This document shows, in pieces, positions 8,108 through 15,305 of a stretch of 64,000 bases of DNA. Position 1 is the first letter of the stretch. Each line of letters opens with the position of its first letter. The translations under genes and the position numbers were made by a program. The notes below the pieces were generated by a model. That model was given only the letters and a program-made list of their open reading frames with translations, did no database searches and was not told the origin of the DNA. Source of the stretch: JADKFD01 sp050250665 (GTDB lineage Bacteria > Pseudomonadota > Gammaproteobacteria > Xanthomonadales > SZUA-5); contig JBFWOF010000029.1 of the NCBI GenBank assembly GCA_050250665.1, positions 1 to 64,000 on the forward strand, given 5' to 3'.

Positions 8108-8562
8108 CGAGCGCAGAGTCCGTAAACTTCGATGGTGTGTCGGTGCGGCTTGAAGCCTTGTTCCTTGGCCTGCGCCCTCAAGCGATCGGCGACACCCTTG
8201 GCGTCCAGTTCCAACGTCTCCTGACATCGCTCGCAGATCAGGAACTGACTGCCGTGATCCGTTGCCTCGGGGTGCGGGCAGGGGACGTAGGCATTCAGGG
8301 TCTCTAGTCGATGCACAAAGCCGTGGCGCATGAGGAAATCCAGTGCCCGATAGACCGTTGGCGGCGCGGCGGGGCCAGAACCCTGCTTGCCGATCTTCTC
8401 CAGCAGATCGTAGGCCTTCACCGGGCGCGAGTCTGCAGCCACCAGTTCGAACACCCGGCGCCGGGTGTCGGTGAGGCGCAAGCCCCGCTCCGAGCAGGCC
8501 TTTTCCAGACTGCCCAGCAGATCGGCGCTGGCATGATCATGCTCCGGGTGCGTGCAATGCAT
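8089..8562 (-). CDS. zur: Fur family zinc uptake regulator Zur
   Basis: The 157-residue product has a winged-helix DNA-binding domain (about 20-95, RGLRLTDTRRRVFELV and PTVYRALDFLMRHGFVHRLE) and a dimerisation domain with two CxxC pairs (CERC and CARC) that hold structural zinc. The N-terminus is His-rich (MHCTHPEHDHASAD), more like Zur than Fur. Zur represses zinc uptake genes when zinc is ample. The start of the exported zinc hydrolase gene overlaps its end, suggesting a bicistronic unit. A peroxide-sensing PerR role is less likely. Confidence 0.88.
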   Translation of the reverse strand: MHCTHPEHDHASADLLGSLEKACSERGLRLTDTRRRVFELVAADSRPVKAYDLLEKIGKQGSGPAAPPTVYRALDFLMRHGFVHRLETLNAYVPCPHPEATDHGSQFLICERCQETLELDAKGVADRLRAQAKEQGFKPHRHTIEVYGLCARCSHAR

Positions 8563-8886
8563 GGAGTGCAGATTTCCGTCAGTTGCCCAGGCCTATCAGC
8601 CCGTCTTGGCCCAAGTCTAGCCGCTGCGGCAGTTTCGGGGGCGTACGGACTGGGTACAAACGCTGACAAGGCAGAGGTTTCAGCGCTCCCGATCAGCGAT
8701 CCAGGCTCTTTCAGGAGGGCGTCCAGAGGCGAATCCTGTCTGTACCCCTGCCGTGTCTGTTCATTGACCACTAACGATTCAGCGAAAATGGCGCATAATG
8801 GCTGGGCCAGAGGGGAAAAGATTGTTGTCCCTGTGCAACACGGCAGGGTACCCGGGCTGGAGTTATCAAAACTGGAGATTTCGGAT
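8563..8886 (+). other. divergent intergenic region upstream of zur and ompA
   Basis: This 324-bp stretch holds the promoters of zur (minus) and ompA (plus). CATAAT near 8797 is a possible ompA -10 box but no good -35 lies 16-18 bp before it. The ompA leader is about 80 nt long and contains AACTGGAG before the ATG. No small gene or repeat was seen. Confidence 0.45.
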
Positions 8887-9864
8887 ATGAAGAAGACGCT
8901 GTTATGCGCCGCGCTCGCTGCGGCTGCCGCGCTTCCGATGCTTGCTTCGGCAGCACCGCGGGAAGCTGGGCAGTGGTACGTCTCGCCCATGGTTGGTTAC
9001 GGTTTTTCAGACGAAGATCGGGTCTCCGACAATGGTCTGGCGGTAGCGCTGGGTGCGGGATACGTGTTCAAGGACAACTGGACGGTTGAAGGCACGCTCC
9101 GGTACAACAAGTACGATCGCAACAACGGTGACAACGAGCCCTTCGAGTGGAAGCAGAACGGCATCGACGTCTCCGTTCGCTACCTGATCGACATGGACAT
9201 GGCCCACCCGTACTTCGGTGTGCTCGCCGGTTACGGCAACAATGAGCTCGACAATGACTTCGATGATTCCGGCTATCGCGCCGGCGCCATTGCGGGCTTC
9301 GAGTGGGACATCACCGACTCGGGCGCGCTGCGTTTCGAAGTTGGCCAGATTTACAGCGATTTCAGTCGCGGTGGCTTCCAGGACGGTTTCTGGGACACCA
9401 CGGTGACGCTGGGCTTCGCGCATTATTTCGGTGGCAAGGTAGCACCGCCGCCGCCGCCGCCGCCGCCCCCGCCGCCGCCGCCGCCGCCGCCGCCGAAGCC
9501 GCCGGAGCCGCCGGTCAAGCCCTTGCCGGTGTCGATCACGCTGAACGGCGTGAACTTCGATTTCGACAAGTGCACGCTGCGTGCTGACGCGATTGCCATT
9601 CTGGATGAGGCAGTGCGCGTGCTGAACGGCAACGAGATCCGCGTCGAAGTGGCGGGTCATACCGACGCCATCGGCACCGATCAGTACAACCAGAAGCTGT
9701 CGGAATGCCGCGCCAAGGTGGTTGCTGACTATCTGACCGGCCACGGCGTGTCCGGTGCCAAGATCAGCGCTGTCAACGGCTACGGTGAGTCGCGTCCGAT
9801 CGACACCAACGACACGGCCGAAGGCCGCGCTCGTAACCGTCGCACGGAGCTGAACGTGCAGTAA
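8887..9864 (+). CDS. ompA: OmpA family outer membrane protein with polyproline linker
   Basis: The ATG at 8887 gives a signal peptide (MKKTLLCAALAAAAALPMLASA) after GGAG. The 325-residue product has an eight-strand OmpA-like beta barrel (about 23-185, WYVSPMVGYGFSDED to VTLGFAHYF). Seventeen consecutive prolines then a Pro/Lys/Glu stretch follow (about 187-210). The C-terminal OmpA peptidoglycan-binding domain has NFDFDKCTL, AGHTDAIGTDQYNQKLSECR and GRARNRRTEL. It anchors the outer membrane to the wall. The linker is encoded almost wholly by CCG repeats. A strong terminator follows. Confidence 0.93.
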   Translation: MKKTLLCAALAAAAALPMLASAAPREAGQWYVSPMVGYGFSDEDRVSDNGLAVALGAGYVFKDNWTVEGTLRYNKYDRNNGDNEPFEWKQNGIDVSVRYLIDMDMAHPYFGVLAGYGNNELDNDFDDSGYRAGAIAGFEWDITDSGALRFEVGQIYSDFSRGGFQDGFWDTTVTLGFAHYFGGKVAPPPPPPPPPPPPPPPPPKPPEPPVKPLPVSITLNGVNFDFDKCTLRADAIAILDEAVRVLNGNEIRVEVAGHTDAIGTDQYNQKLSECRAKVVADYLTGHGVSGAKISAVNGYGESRPIDTNDTAEGRARNRRTELNVQ

Positions 9865-9893
9865 TCGCCTGGCGATTGCAGCATCCGTGACCA

Positions 9894-9924
9894 GAAAAAC
9901 CCGGCCTCGCGCCGGGTTTTTCCT
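9894..9924 (+). terminator. rho-independent terminator of ompA
   Basis: The stem CCCGGC/GCCGGG with a CTCGC loop is preceded by AAAAA and followed by TTTTTCC, 30 bp after the ompA stop. The A and T tracts allow action in both directions. Confidence 0.88.
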
Positions 9925-9999
9925 TTTCCGGGCCCGGCTCGGCGCGGCAGGCACTGGCTGCGGGTAGACTCAGCTTCAGTTCCCGACCGGAGTGCCGAG

Positions 10000-10767
10000 A
10001 TGAATCCATTGATCCGACCCGAAGTGCGGTCCGCGGTCAGCGCCGAAGAGTGGCAGGCGCGAGTCGACCTTGCGGCCTGTTATCGCCTGGTGGCGGCCTA
10101 CGGTTGGGCTGATCTGGTGTTCACCCATATCTCGGCCAAGCTGCCCGGTCCTGACGAACACTTTCTGATCAATCCCTACGGTGCCCTGTTCGAGGAAATC
10201 ACCGCCTCCAGCCTGGTCAAGGTCAATCTGCAGGGCGAAGTGATCGGCGAGTCACCATTCCCGGTCAATCCCGCCGGTTTCACGATTCACAGCGCCGTGC
10301 ACGCGGCGCGTACCGACGTCGGCTGCGTGCTGCATACCCATACGGTCAACGGCATCGGCGTGTCGGCGCAGAAGGGCGGTGTGCTGCCGATCTCGCAGCA
10401 ATCGATCTTCGTGCTCTCCAGTCTGGGTTACCACGACTATGAGGGCGTTGCCCTGCGCGATGAGGAGAAGCCGCGGCTGGTGGCGGATCTCGGCACCAAC
10501 AGCTTTCTGATGTTGCGCAACCACGGCCTGCTGACAGTAGGTCCGACCATTGCCGACACCTTCCTGGCGATGTATCTGTTCGAGACCACCTGCGCCATCC
10601 AGCTGCGCGCCCAGTCCGGTGGTGGTGAACTGGTCCACGTGCATCCGCAGATCCTGGCCACTGCCCAGCAGCAGGCACAGCAGGTCACCCGCAATCTGGG
10701 CGGTGCCCTGGCCTGGCCGGCATTGCTGCGGAAACTGGACCGTATCGACCCCAGTTTCAGGGACTAG
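10000..10767 (+). CDS. class II aldolase/adducin family protein
   Basis: The 255-residue product has the zinc-binding HTH pair (H112, H114 in HTHTVNG) and a third histidine H175 in RNHGLL, which are the metal ligands of class II aldolases. The substrate-phosphate region near the N-terminus (FTHISAKLPG) is closer to adducin-like and epimerase-type members than to fuculose-phosphate aldolase. Its stop is 3 bp from the stop of the convergent YkgJ gene. The reaction is not predictable. A second, different class II aldolase gene lies at 27281. Confidence 0.85.
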   Translation: MNPLIRPEVRSAVSAEEWQARVDLAACYRLVAAYGWADLVFTHISAKLPGPDEHFLINPYGALFEEITASSLVKVNLQGEVIGESPFPVNPAGFTIHSAVHAARTDVGCVLHTHTVNGIGVSAQKGGVLPISQQSIFVLSSLGYHDYEGVALRDEEKPRLVADLGTNSFLMLRNHGLLTVGPTIADTFLAMYLFETTCAIQLRAQSGGGELVHVHPQILATAQQQAQQVTRNLGGALAWPALLRKLDRIDPSFRD

Positions 10768-10770
10768 CTG

Positions 10771-11214
10771 CTAGCGGTTCGCTTCCGGTCCCTGGATCAC
10801 GGGCTCGGACCACTCTGCTATTGCTGGCGCATCGGTCAGCGGCGCTGCGGGGTGGGTGGGCGGAGCCAAGGCCGATGCCGGCACCCAGTCGGCGGGTGTC
10901 AGCACGGGCAGGCCGTGGCGGACGCGGGCGCGATCGCATTGATCGCTGGCTCGTCCATGCTCCCAGGAGGCTTCGACTTCCCGGCAGGCTCCTGGTCGCT
11001 GCTGGTAGATGCGGCAATGCGCGGCAGTGCCGACGGTTCCCGCCAGTGCAATGCAGCGGCCACGATCGGCCGGGTCCATGCGCATGGAAACCCGCATGGG
11101 ATCGAGCTTTTCAGTCAGATCCGGATCGATGCCGAGCGCTTCGGCTTCGCTCCAGTACATGGCAACGAGGTAGGTGGCGCAACAGGCGCCGCAACGCAGG
11201 CAGGGATGGGTCAT
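10771..11214 (-). CDS. YkgJ family cysteine cluster protein
   Basis: The 147-residue product begins MTHPCLRCGACCATY, the CxxCGxCC motif of the UPF0153/YkgJ family, and has further cysteines at GRCIAL, HCRIY and GACREVE that complete a probable metal or Fe-S site. The C-terminal 40 residues are Ala/Pro-rich and probably disordered. Family function is not established. It converges on the aldolase gene. Confidence 0.85.
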   Translation of the reverse strand: MTHPCLRCGACCATYLVAMYWSEAEALGIDPDLTEKLDPMRVSMRMDPADRGRCIALAGTVGTAAHCRIYQQRPGACREVEASWEHGRASDQCDRARVRHGLPVLTPADWVPASALAPPTHPAAPLTDAPAIAEWSEPVIQGPEANR

Positions 11215-11465
11215 GAGCTGGCTCCAGGAGCGCGCAGCATATCGCTGATTCCGCTCCGGAAATCAGCGCTGGCAAGGCCGTTCCTGACGCGCCAGGGTTA
11301 GCGTTCAGACTGCGAAATCGTGGCCCGCCTTGCAGCCGGCTACGACTGCTTTCCGGCCCTGTCCGAGGGTGTACCAACGGCCACTGGCGGAGGCCGGTCC
11401 GGCGACGGCACTCTGACGGCACCCGGGCCGACCGGCCCGGAATGTTCAGCACCGGGGAGGGTGGA

Positions 11466-12164
11466 ATGAACACACGTGTGATCGGAAGTCTGTTGCTGGG
11501 TCTGGGGCTGGTCTGTGCCGGCGCGGCGCATGCCCTCTGTGTCGACAATGTGGTGCTGTTGCATGGCAATACCGGCAGCCCGGCCGATTTTGACAATACT
11601 TATGATGCCTTGCGCGCTCGCGGCTACGCCGCCAGCCAGATCTACCGACCCAGTTGGGGCAGTTCCTATTGCGCGGCCTGCAATGATCACTATGGCAGCG
11701 AGGAAACCCCGGTCGCCAATGCGCTGACCCAGGCCAGAGCCAGTTCCTGCACCGGCAAGATCGACGTCATCGGCCATTCGATGGGTGCCACGCTGGCTGC
11801 GCGCGAAATCAGCAAGCTCGGGCTGGCAGGCTCGGTACAGACCTTCGTCGGCATTGCCGGGGCCTTTCGCGGACTGTGGAGCTGCGGCAGCTATCCCTAC
11901 AACGTCTGGAGCAGCACCTGCGGGGCCTGGGGTCTGTCGGTGGGCAGCCCCTTCGTCAACAGTCTGCAGGGTCAGGTCTTCGGCGCGCGCGCGTATTCGA
12001 TCAAGTCCTGGAGTGACCAGATCGTCTGCTCAACCGGCTTCTGTACCGTCGGCGGTGTGCATTCCTCGACCGTTCCGAACGAGACCGGCACCCAGACCTT
12101 CGTGCTCGGACATTTTGGGCTGGTGACCAGCACCGCGACGACCCAGGTCAATCTGATTCAGTGA
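11466..12164 (+). CDS. secreted lipase/esterase, alpha/beta hydrolase
   Basis: The ATG at 11466 follows GGGAGGGTGGA and gives a signal peptide (MNTRVIGSLLLGLGLVCAGAAHA). The 232-residue product has the lipase oxyanion segment VVLLHGNTGSP and the nucleophile elbow GHSMG with S105. Likely D184 (SWSDQIV) and H216 (GHFGLV) complete the triad. The layout resembles small secreted class 2 triacylglycerol lipases such as Bacillus LipA. At least eight cysteines suggest disulfides formed after export. No foldase gene is adjacent. Confidence 0.87.
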   Translation: MNTRVIGSLLLGLGLVCAGAAHALCVDNVVLLHGNTGSPADFDNTYDALRARGYAASQIYRPSWGSSYCAACNDHYGSEETPVANALTQARASSCTGKIDVIGHSMGATLAAREISKLGLAGSVQTFVGIAGAFRGLWSCGSYPYNVWSSTCGAWGLSVGSPFVNSLQGQVFGARAYSIKSWSDQIVCSTGFCTVGGVHSSTVPNETGTQTFVLGHFGLVTSTATTQVNLIQ

Positions 12165-12176
12165 CACTGGACCAGG

Positions 12177-12358
12177 GTAGGAGCGACCTCGCGTCGCGAC
12201 CACTGTCGCGAAATCCGCGCACTGGGGCGGGTCGATGCCAGGAGCGGGACGCAGAGCACGCAGAGGAAGGGCGGAGAGAACACGGAGTAGAGCCCAGCCA
12301 ATCGTGGACTTTGCCTGGCTCTGCGTTCTCTCTGCCTTTTCTCTGCGTCCTCTGCGTA
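12177..12358. repeat. composite intergenic repeat: GTAGGAGCG element plus CTCTGCGT palindrome
   Basis: A GTAGGAGCGACCTCGCGTCG element (12177-12201) resembles a repeat common in Xanthomonadaceae; a diverged inverted copy is at 38289-38312. Then 12248-12358 is a large imperfect hairpin whose left arm reads GACGCAGAGCACGCAGAGGA and whose right arm reads TTTTCTCTGCGTCCTCTGCG. Related elements lie at 38164-38252 and 61359-61412. No gene is seen in this gap. Confidence 0.7.
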
Positions 12359-12435
12359 TCAAATCCTGGCTCGGGCGCGCGACCGGGCCAGGGTTTTTGC
12401 GCCGGGTCTCGCGCCGCGCAATTCCCACTGCAGCC

Positions 12436-12912
12436 TCAATGCCCCTGCCAGTCGCGGCTGACCAGTTCCTCGTCGATCAGCGTGCGCAGACGCACGCGGC
12501 CGGCCTCGATCCATTGCCACATGCGCGAGCGGTACTGGCCGCAATCGGAAATCTGCACCATTTCATAGAGATAGGAATCGGGCAGGTCGCGGCGCAGCCA
12601 GGACAGCAGCAGGGTCCGGTGGTGACGATCTTCGGGAGCTTCGACCGCCCAGCCATGCACCTGGCCGCTGTCCCAGTGCAAGCGGCCGTCACGCAGCACC
12701 GCCGGGAAGTCGCGGGTTTCCGAGCGTCCGTCGGCCCAGCGATAAATATTGGTCTGGTGATAGGGGTAGGGACCGGTCTCGGGCAGTCGGCAGATCAAGC
12801 GTGAATCATGCTCGTCGACCAGTTTTCCGTCGGCGTCCAGATAGCGGTAATGCCCCTCCCAGATGCCCTCGTGCCGTGCCAGCAAGGGCATTGCCGTCTT
12901 CAGGTCCTGCAT
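12436..12912 (-). CDS. DUF3598-like lipocalin-type protein
   Basis: The ATG at 12912 follows GGGAG and gives a 158-residue product with no signal peptide. The opening MPLLARHEGIWEGHYRYLDA and regular alternating strands (LICRLPETGPYPYHQTNIYRW) look like the lipocalin-like DUF3598 group. The family has no firm function; some members bind small hydrophobic ligands. It is followed by repeat DNA and preceded by an unrelated acyltransferase-like gene. The family assignment is by resemblance. Confidence 0.65.
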   Translation of the reverse strand: MQDLKTAMPLLARHEGIWEGHYRYLDADGKLVDEHDSRLICRLPETGPYPYHQTNIYRWADGRSETRDFPAVLRDGRLHWDSGQVHGWAVEAPEDRHHRTLLLSWLRRDLPDSYLYEMVQISDCGQYRSRMWQWIEAGRVRLRTLIDEELVSRDWQGH

Positions 12913-13020
12913 CGGTGATGCTCCCGGCTCAGGTGGTAGGCACAGCCTACTCCGAGTCAGGCCACAGCGGGCTTGATCGAGGTCATCGGCCGCCATCTGG
13001 ACGGATTGCGCCGGCGCCGA

Positions 13021-13950
13021 TCAGTCCAGGCGAGCGCCTTCCGGGAACTGGAAGAAGCCCTGCGGTCCGGGCCAGTAGAACCACAGTTCGGGCTGGCGCT
13101 CCAGCGCCGACAGGAATTCCTCGTTGAGGATGCTTACCAGGGCGCCCAGATCCTGCGATCCGGGCAGATCGATCAGTTCCAGCGCGCGCTGCCGCGTGGT
13201 CCAGTCCAGGTGCACGTTGAAACAGCGGCGCGGCCCGGGTAGCTGCAGGGCCAGCTTGAGGATGCCGCTACGCCACCAGGCCTGGCGACCACCGGGAAAG
13301 CGAACGCTGACCAGGCCGGTATTCGGTCGAGGTGGCGTGTCTGCGGCGACGCAGACCAGTCCACCGGCAGCAATGGTCTGGGCGATGCGCTCGCGCGCAC
13401 CTCCGGTACCTATGCCGCGGTTGCCGCAGACCACAGCGACCATGTGCAGTCGCAGACGCATGTAGGCGTAGCGCGCCAGGCCGACGCCCGGGGGGCGCGA
13501 TTGCAGCGAGCGATACACCAGATGCACCTGAAAGCCGGCGGCGCGCAAGGTCGCCAGCGCCGGCAGACCCTGGTTGAAATTGAAGAAATAACAAAGGCCG
13601 CCGCCACGATCTGGGGCGATGTTGCCATGCAGCGGCATGGTCGCGGCGAGTCCGCGCCATCCCCGCCCCAGGGCGCGAAATACATCGGCATGCTCGAGCA
13701 GAAAGCCGAATCGGAAACGCTGGTCGAACTGCTCGTCGTTCCGGGGCAGTCCCAGCATCTCGCGCCCGCTGCGGCTGCCCGCCACCTCTTCCCGCATCAG
13801 CAAGGGACTCGCTGCGAGGCGCCAATAGAGGCGCAGACACCAGCGCCAGGGCAGCACGGCGGCCATGGAAGGTACCAGCCACAGGGACAGAAGGTCGCGC
13901 AATTCGCGCTTGATGGCCAACCACATGAATGCAATCAGGTCTCGAAGCAA
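13021..13950 (-). CDS. LpxL-like acyltransferase homologue lacking the usual HX4E motif
   Basis: The 309-residue product has an N-terminal amphipathic/membrane region (about 5-50), then a fold matching lipid A late acyltransferases, including VAADTPPRPNTGLVSVRF and LWFYWPGPQGFF near the end. Where LpxL enzymes have HX4D/E this protein reads CYFFNFNQGLPAL, with no His at that place. It may therefore be a divergent clade with another chemistry, or not an acyltransferase. A canonical LpxL-type gene with intact motif lies at 60223. It stands alone between a lipocalin-like gene and a K+ channel gene. Confidence 0.7.
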   Translation of the reverse strand: MLRDLIAFMWLAIKRELRDLLSLWLVPSMAAVLPWRWCLRLYWRLAASPLLMREEVAGSRSGREMLGLPRNDEQFDQRFRFGFLLEHADVFRALGRGWRGLAATMPLHGNIAPDRGGGLCYFFNFNQGLPALATLRAAGFQVHLVYRSLQSRPPGVGLARYAYMRLRLHMVAVVCGNRGIGTGGARERIAQTIAAGGLVCVAADTPPRPNTGLVSVRFPGGRQAWWRSGILKLALQLPGPRRCFNVHLDWTTRQRALELIDLPGSQDLGALVSILNEEFLSALERQPELWFYWPGPQGFFQFPEGARLD

Positions 13951-13989
13951 GCGCCCGAGTCTAGCCGGGATTCTTGCACGCGCGCGGCT

Positions 13990-15018
13990 TCAGCCACCCT
14001 GCTGGCTCAGGAGTGCTTCAAGGGTTTGCACACCTGCAGGAGAGGCCATCACGATCAGCGTGTTCCCCGGTTCCAGTCTGTGGTCGCCGGGAGGATTGAA
14101 GATCCATTGCTGATTCTGCCGCACAGCCAGCAACACAAACTCGCGATCGCGCAGATTCAGTTCGGCCAGTGGCCGCGCCCTGAATTGTTCTCCCAGCCGT
14201 ACTTCCTCCATCCGCAGCTTCTGCTCACTGCGCAACATTTCATCCAGGAAGGTCTGCACATTGGGGCGCACCATGGCCGTGGCGATGCGCAGGCCGCCGG
14301 TGAAATCGGGTGAGACGATGGCATCAGCACCGGCCTTGCGCAGCTTTCTCTCGTTGCGGATGTCGTGGCAGCGTGACACCACGCGAACCGATGCATTCAG
14401 TTGCCTCGCGGTGAGAGTGATCATCAGGTTGCGGCTGTCGTCTCCGGTGACGGCGAATACGCCCTTGGCTGCCGCAATATTGGCCGCCAGCAGCAGGTCT
14501 TCGTCGCTGGCGTCACCATGCACATAGAGCAGCGAGGGCTCCTTGTCCTTGTGCTCGCGCAGGATCGGCATGCTCTCGTCGATGACCACATAACGGCGGT
14601 GAGTGGCTTCCAGTTCCAGCGCGACATTGCGACCAACGCGTCCATATCCGCAGACGATGTAGTGCCCGTTCAGCTTCTTGATCGCTTGTTCCATGCGCTT
14701 TCTCCGCAACGCCAGATTGATGTCGCTTTCCAGTATCCAGACTGTCAGGGTCGAAAACAGAAACCACAGGCTGCCCAGCCCCGCAGCGCCAATGAATACG
14801 GTGAACATGCGACCGCCGCTGATGTGCGACAGGTCGACGATCTCGTCGTAGCCGATGGTGGTGGTGGTGATGAAGGTCATGTAGAAGCAGTCGAACCACG
14901 AATACCCGGGCCCGCCAAGCAGCTTGTAGCCCAGCGTACCGATCAGCTGCACGCCCAGCAGTGCGCCCATGCCCCAGACCAGCTTCAAGCGGAATCGGTT
15001 GACCAGGGGGGCATTCAT
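13990..15018 (-). CDS. potassium channel with TrkA-type RCK domain
   Basis: The 342-residue product has two membrane helices (about 13-32 and 70-95) flanking a pore with the filter TIGY (residues 54-57). A Rossmann RCK-N domain follows (HYIVCGYGRVGRNVALELE, from about 118). The RCK-C (TrkA-C) domain ends about residue 338 (LEPGNTLIVMASP). This is the MthK-like layout: an inner membrane K+ channel gated by a cytosolic ligand such as Ca2+ or nucleotide. The filter has TIGY in place of TVGY, which is tolerated in the family. Confidence 0.9.
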   Translation of the reverse strand: MNAPLVNRFRLKLVWGMGALLGVQLIGTLGYKLLGGPGYSWFDCFYMTFITTTTIGYDEIVDLSHISGGRMFTVFIGAAGLGSLWFLFSTLTVWILESDINLALRRKRMEQAIKKLNGHYIVCGYGRVGRNVALELEATHRRYVVIDESMPILREHKDKEPSLLYVHGDASDEDLLLAANIAAAKGVFAVTGDDSRNLMITLTARQLNASVRVVSRCHDIRNERKLRKAGADAIVSPDFTGGLRIATAMVRPNVQTFLDEMLRSEQKLRMEEVRLGEQFRARPLAELNLRDREFVLLAVRQNQQWIFNPPGDHRLEPGNTLIVMASPAGVQTLEALLSQQGG

Positions 15019-15305
15019 CTACAGGGTCCGTGTCTGCTCTGCCATCAGCGCCATTCTGCGACATGAATTCTATCCAGCCGCCTGGATCAGACTCTGTGTC
15101 TGGATCAAGAAACTGCTTCCTGAATGGCGATGGCTTGCCGGCTTTACTGCGCGGATGGAGTGTCCCGCGCGCGTCTACGCCAGATTCCTGACGGTCGATC
15201 TGGAGGCGGCTTGGGTTATCGACAGCGAATGCCCCTGAAGGTCGGCGCCCGCACGCTGTTTGGTCAAACCCCCGGCCAGCATCGGCGGGGATCGCCAGCC
15301 ACCAG
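15019..15305. other. intergenic region without recognised gene
   Basis: These 287 bp separate the start of the channel gene and the stop of the anchor-B gene, both on the minus strand. No repeat family member, strong hairpin or open frame with coding character was seen. Confidence 0.5.

Noticed and set aside
8311..8886. 192-codon N-terminal extension in frame with ompA
   Set aside because: The extension crosses the antisense of zur and a promoter region, while the ATG at 8887 gives a textbook signal peptide after a ribosome site.
9445..9510. Sequencing or assembly artefact in the CCG run of ompA
   Set aside because: Frame is kept through the run into a full C-terminal domain, and long proline linkers are usual in OmpA proteins of this order.
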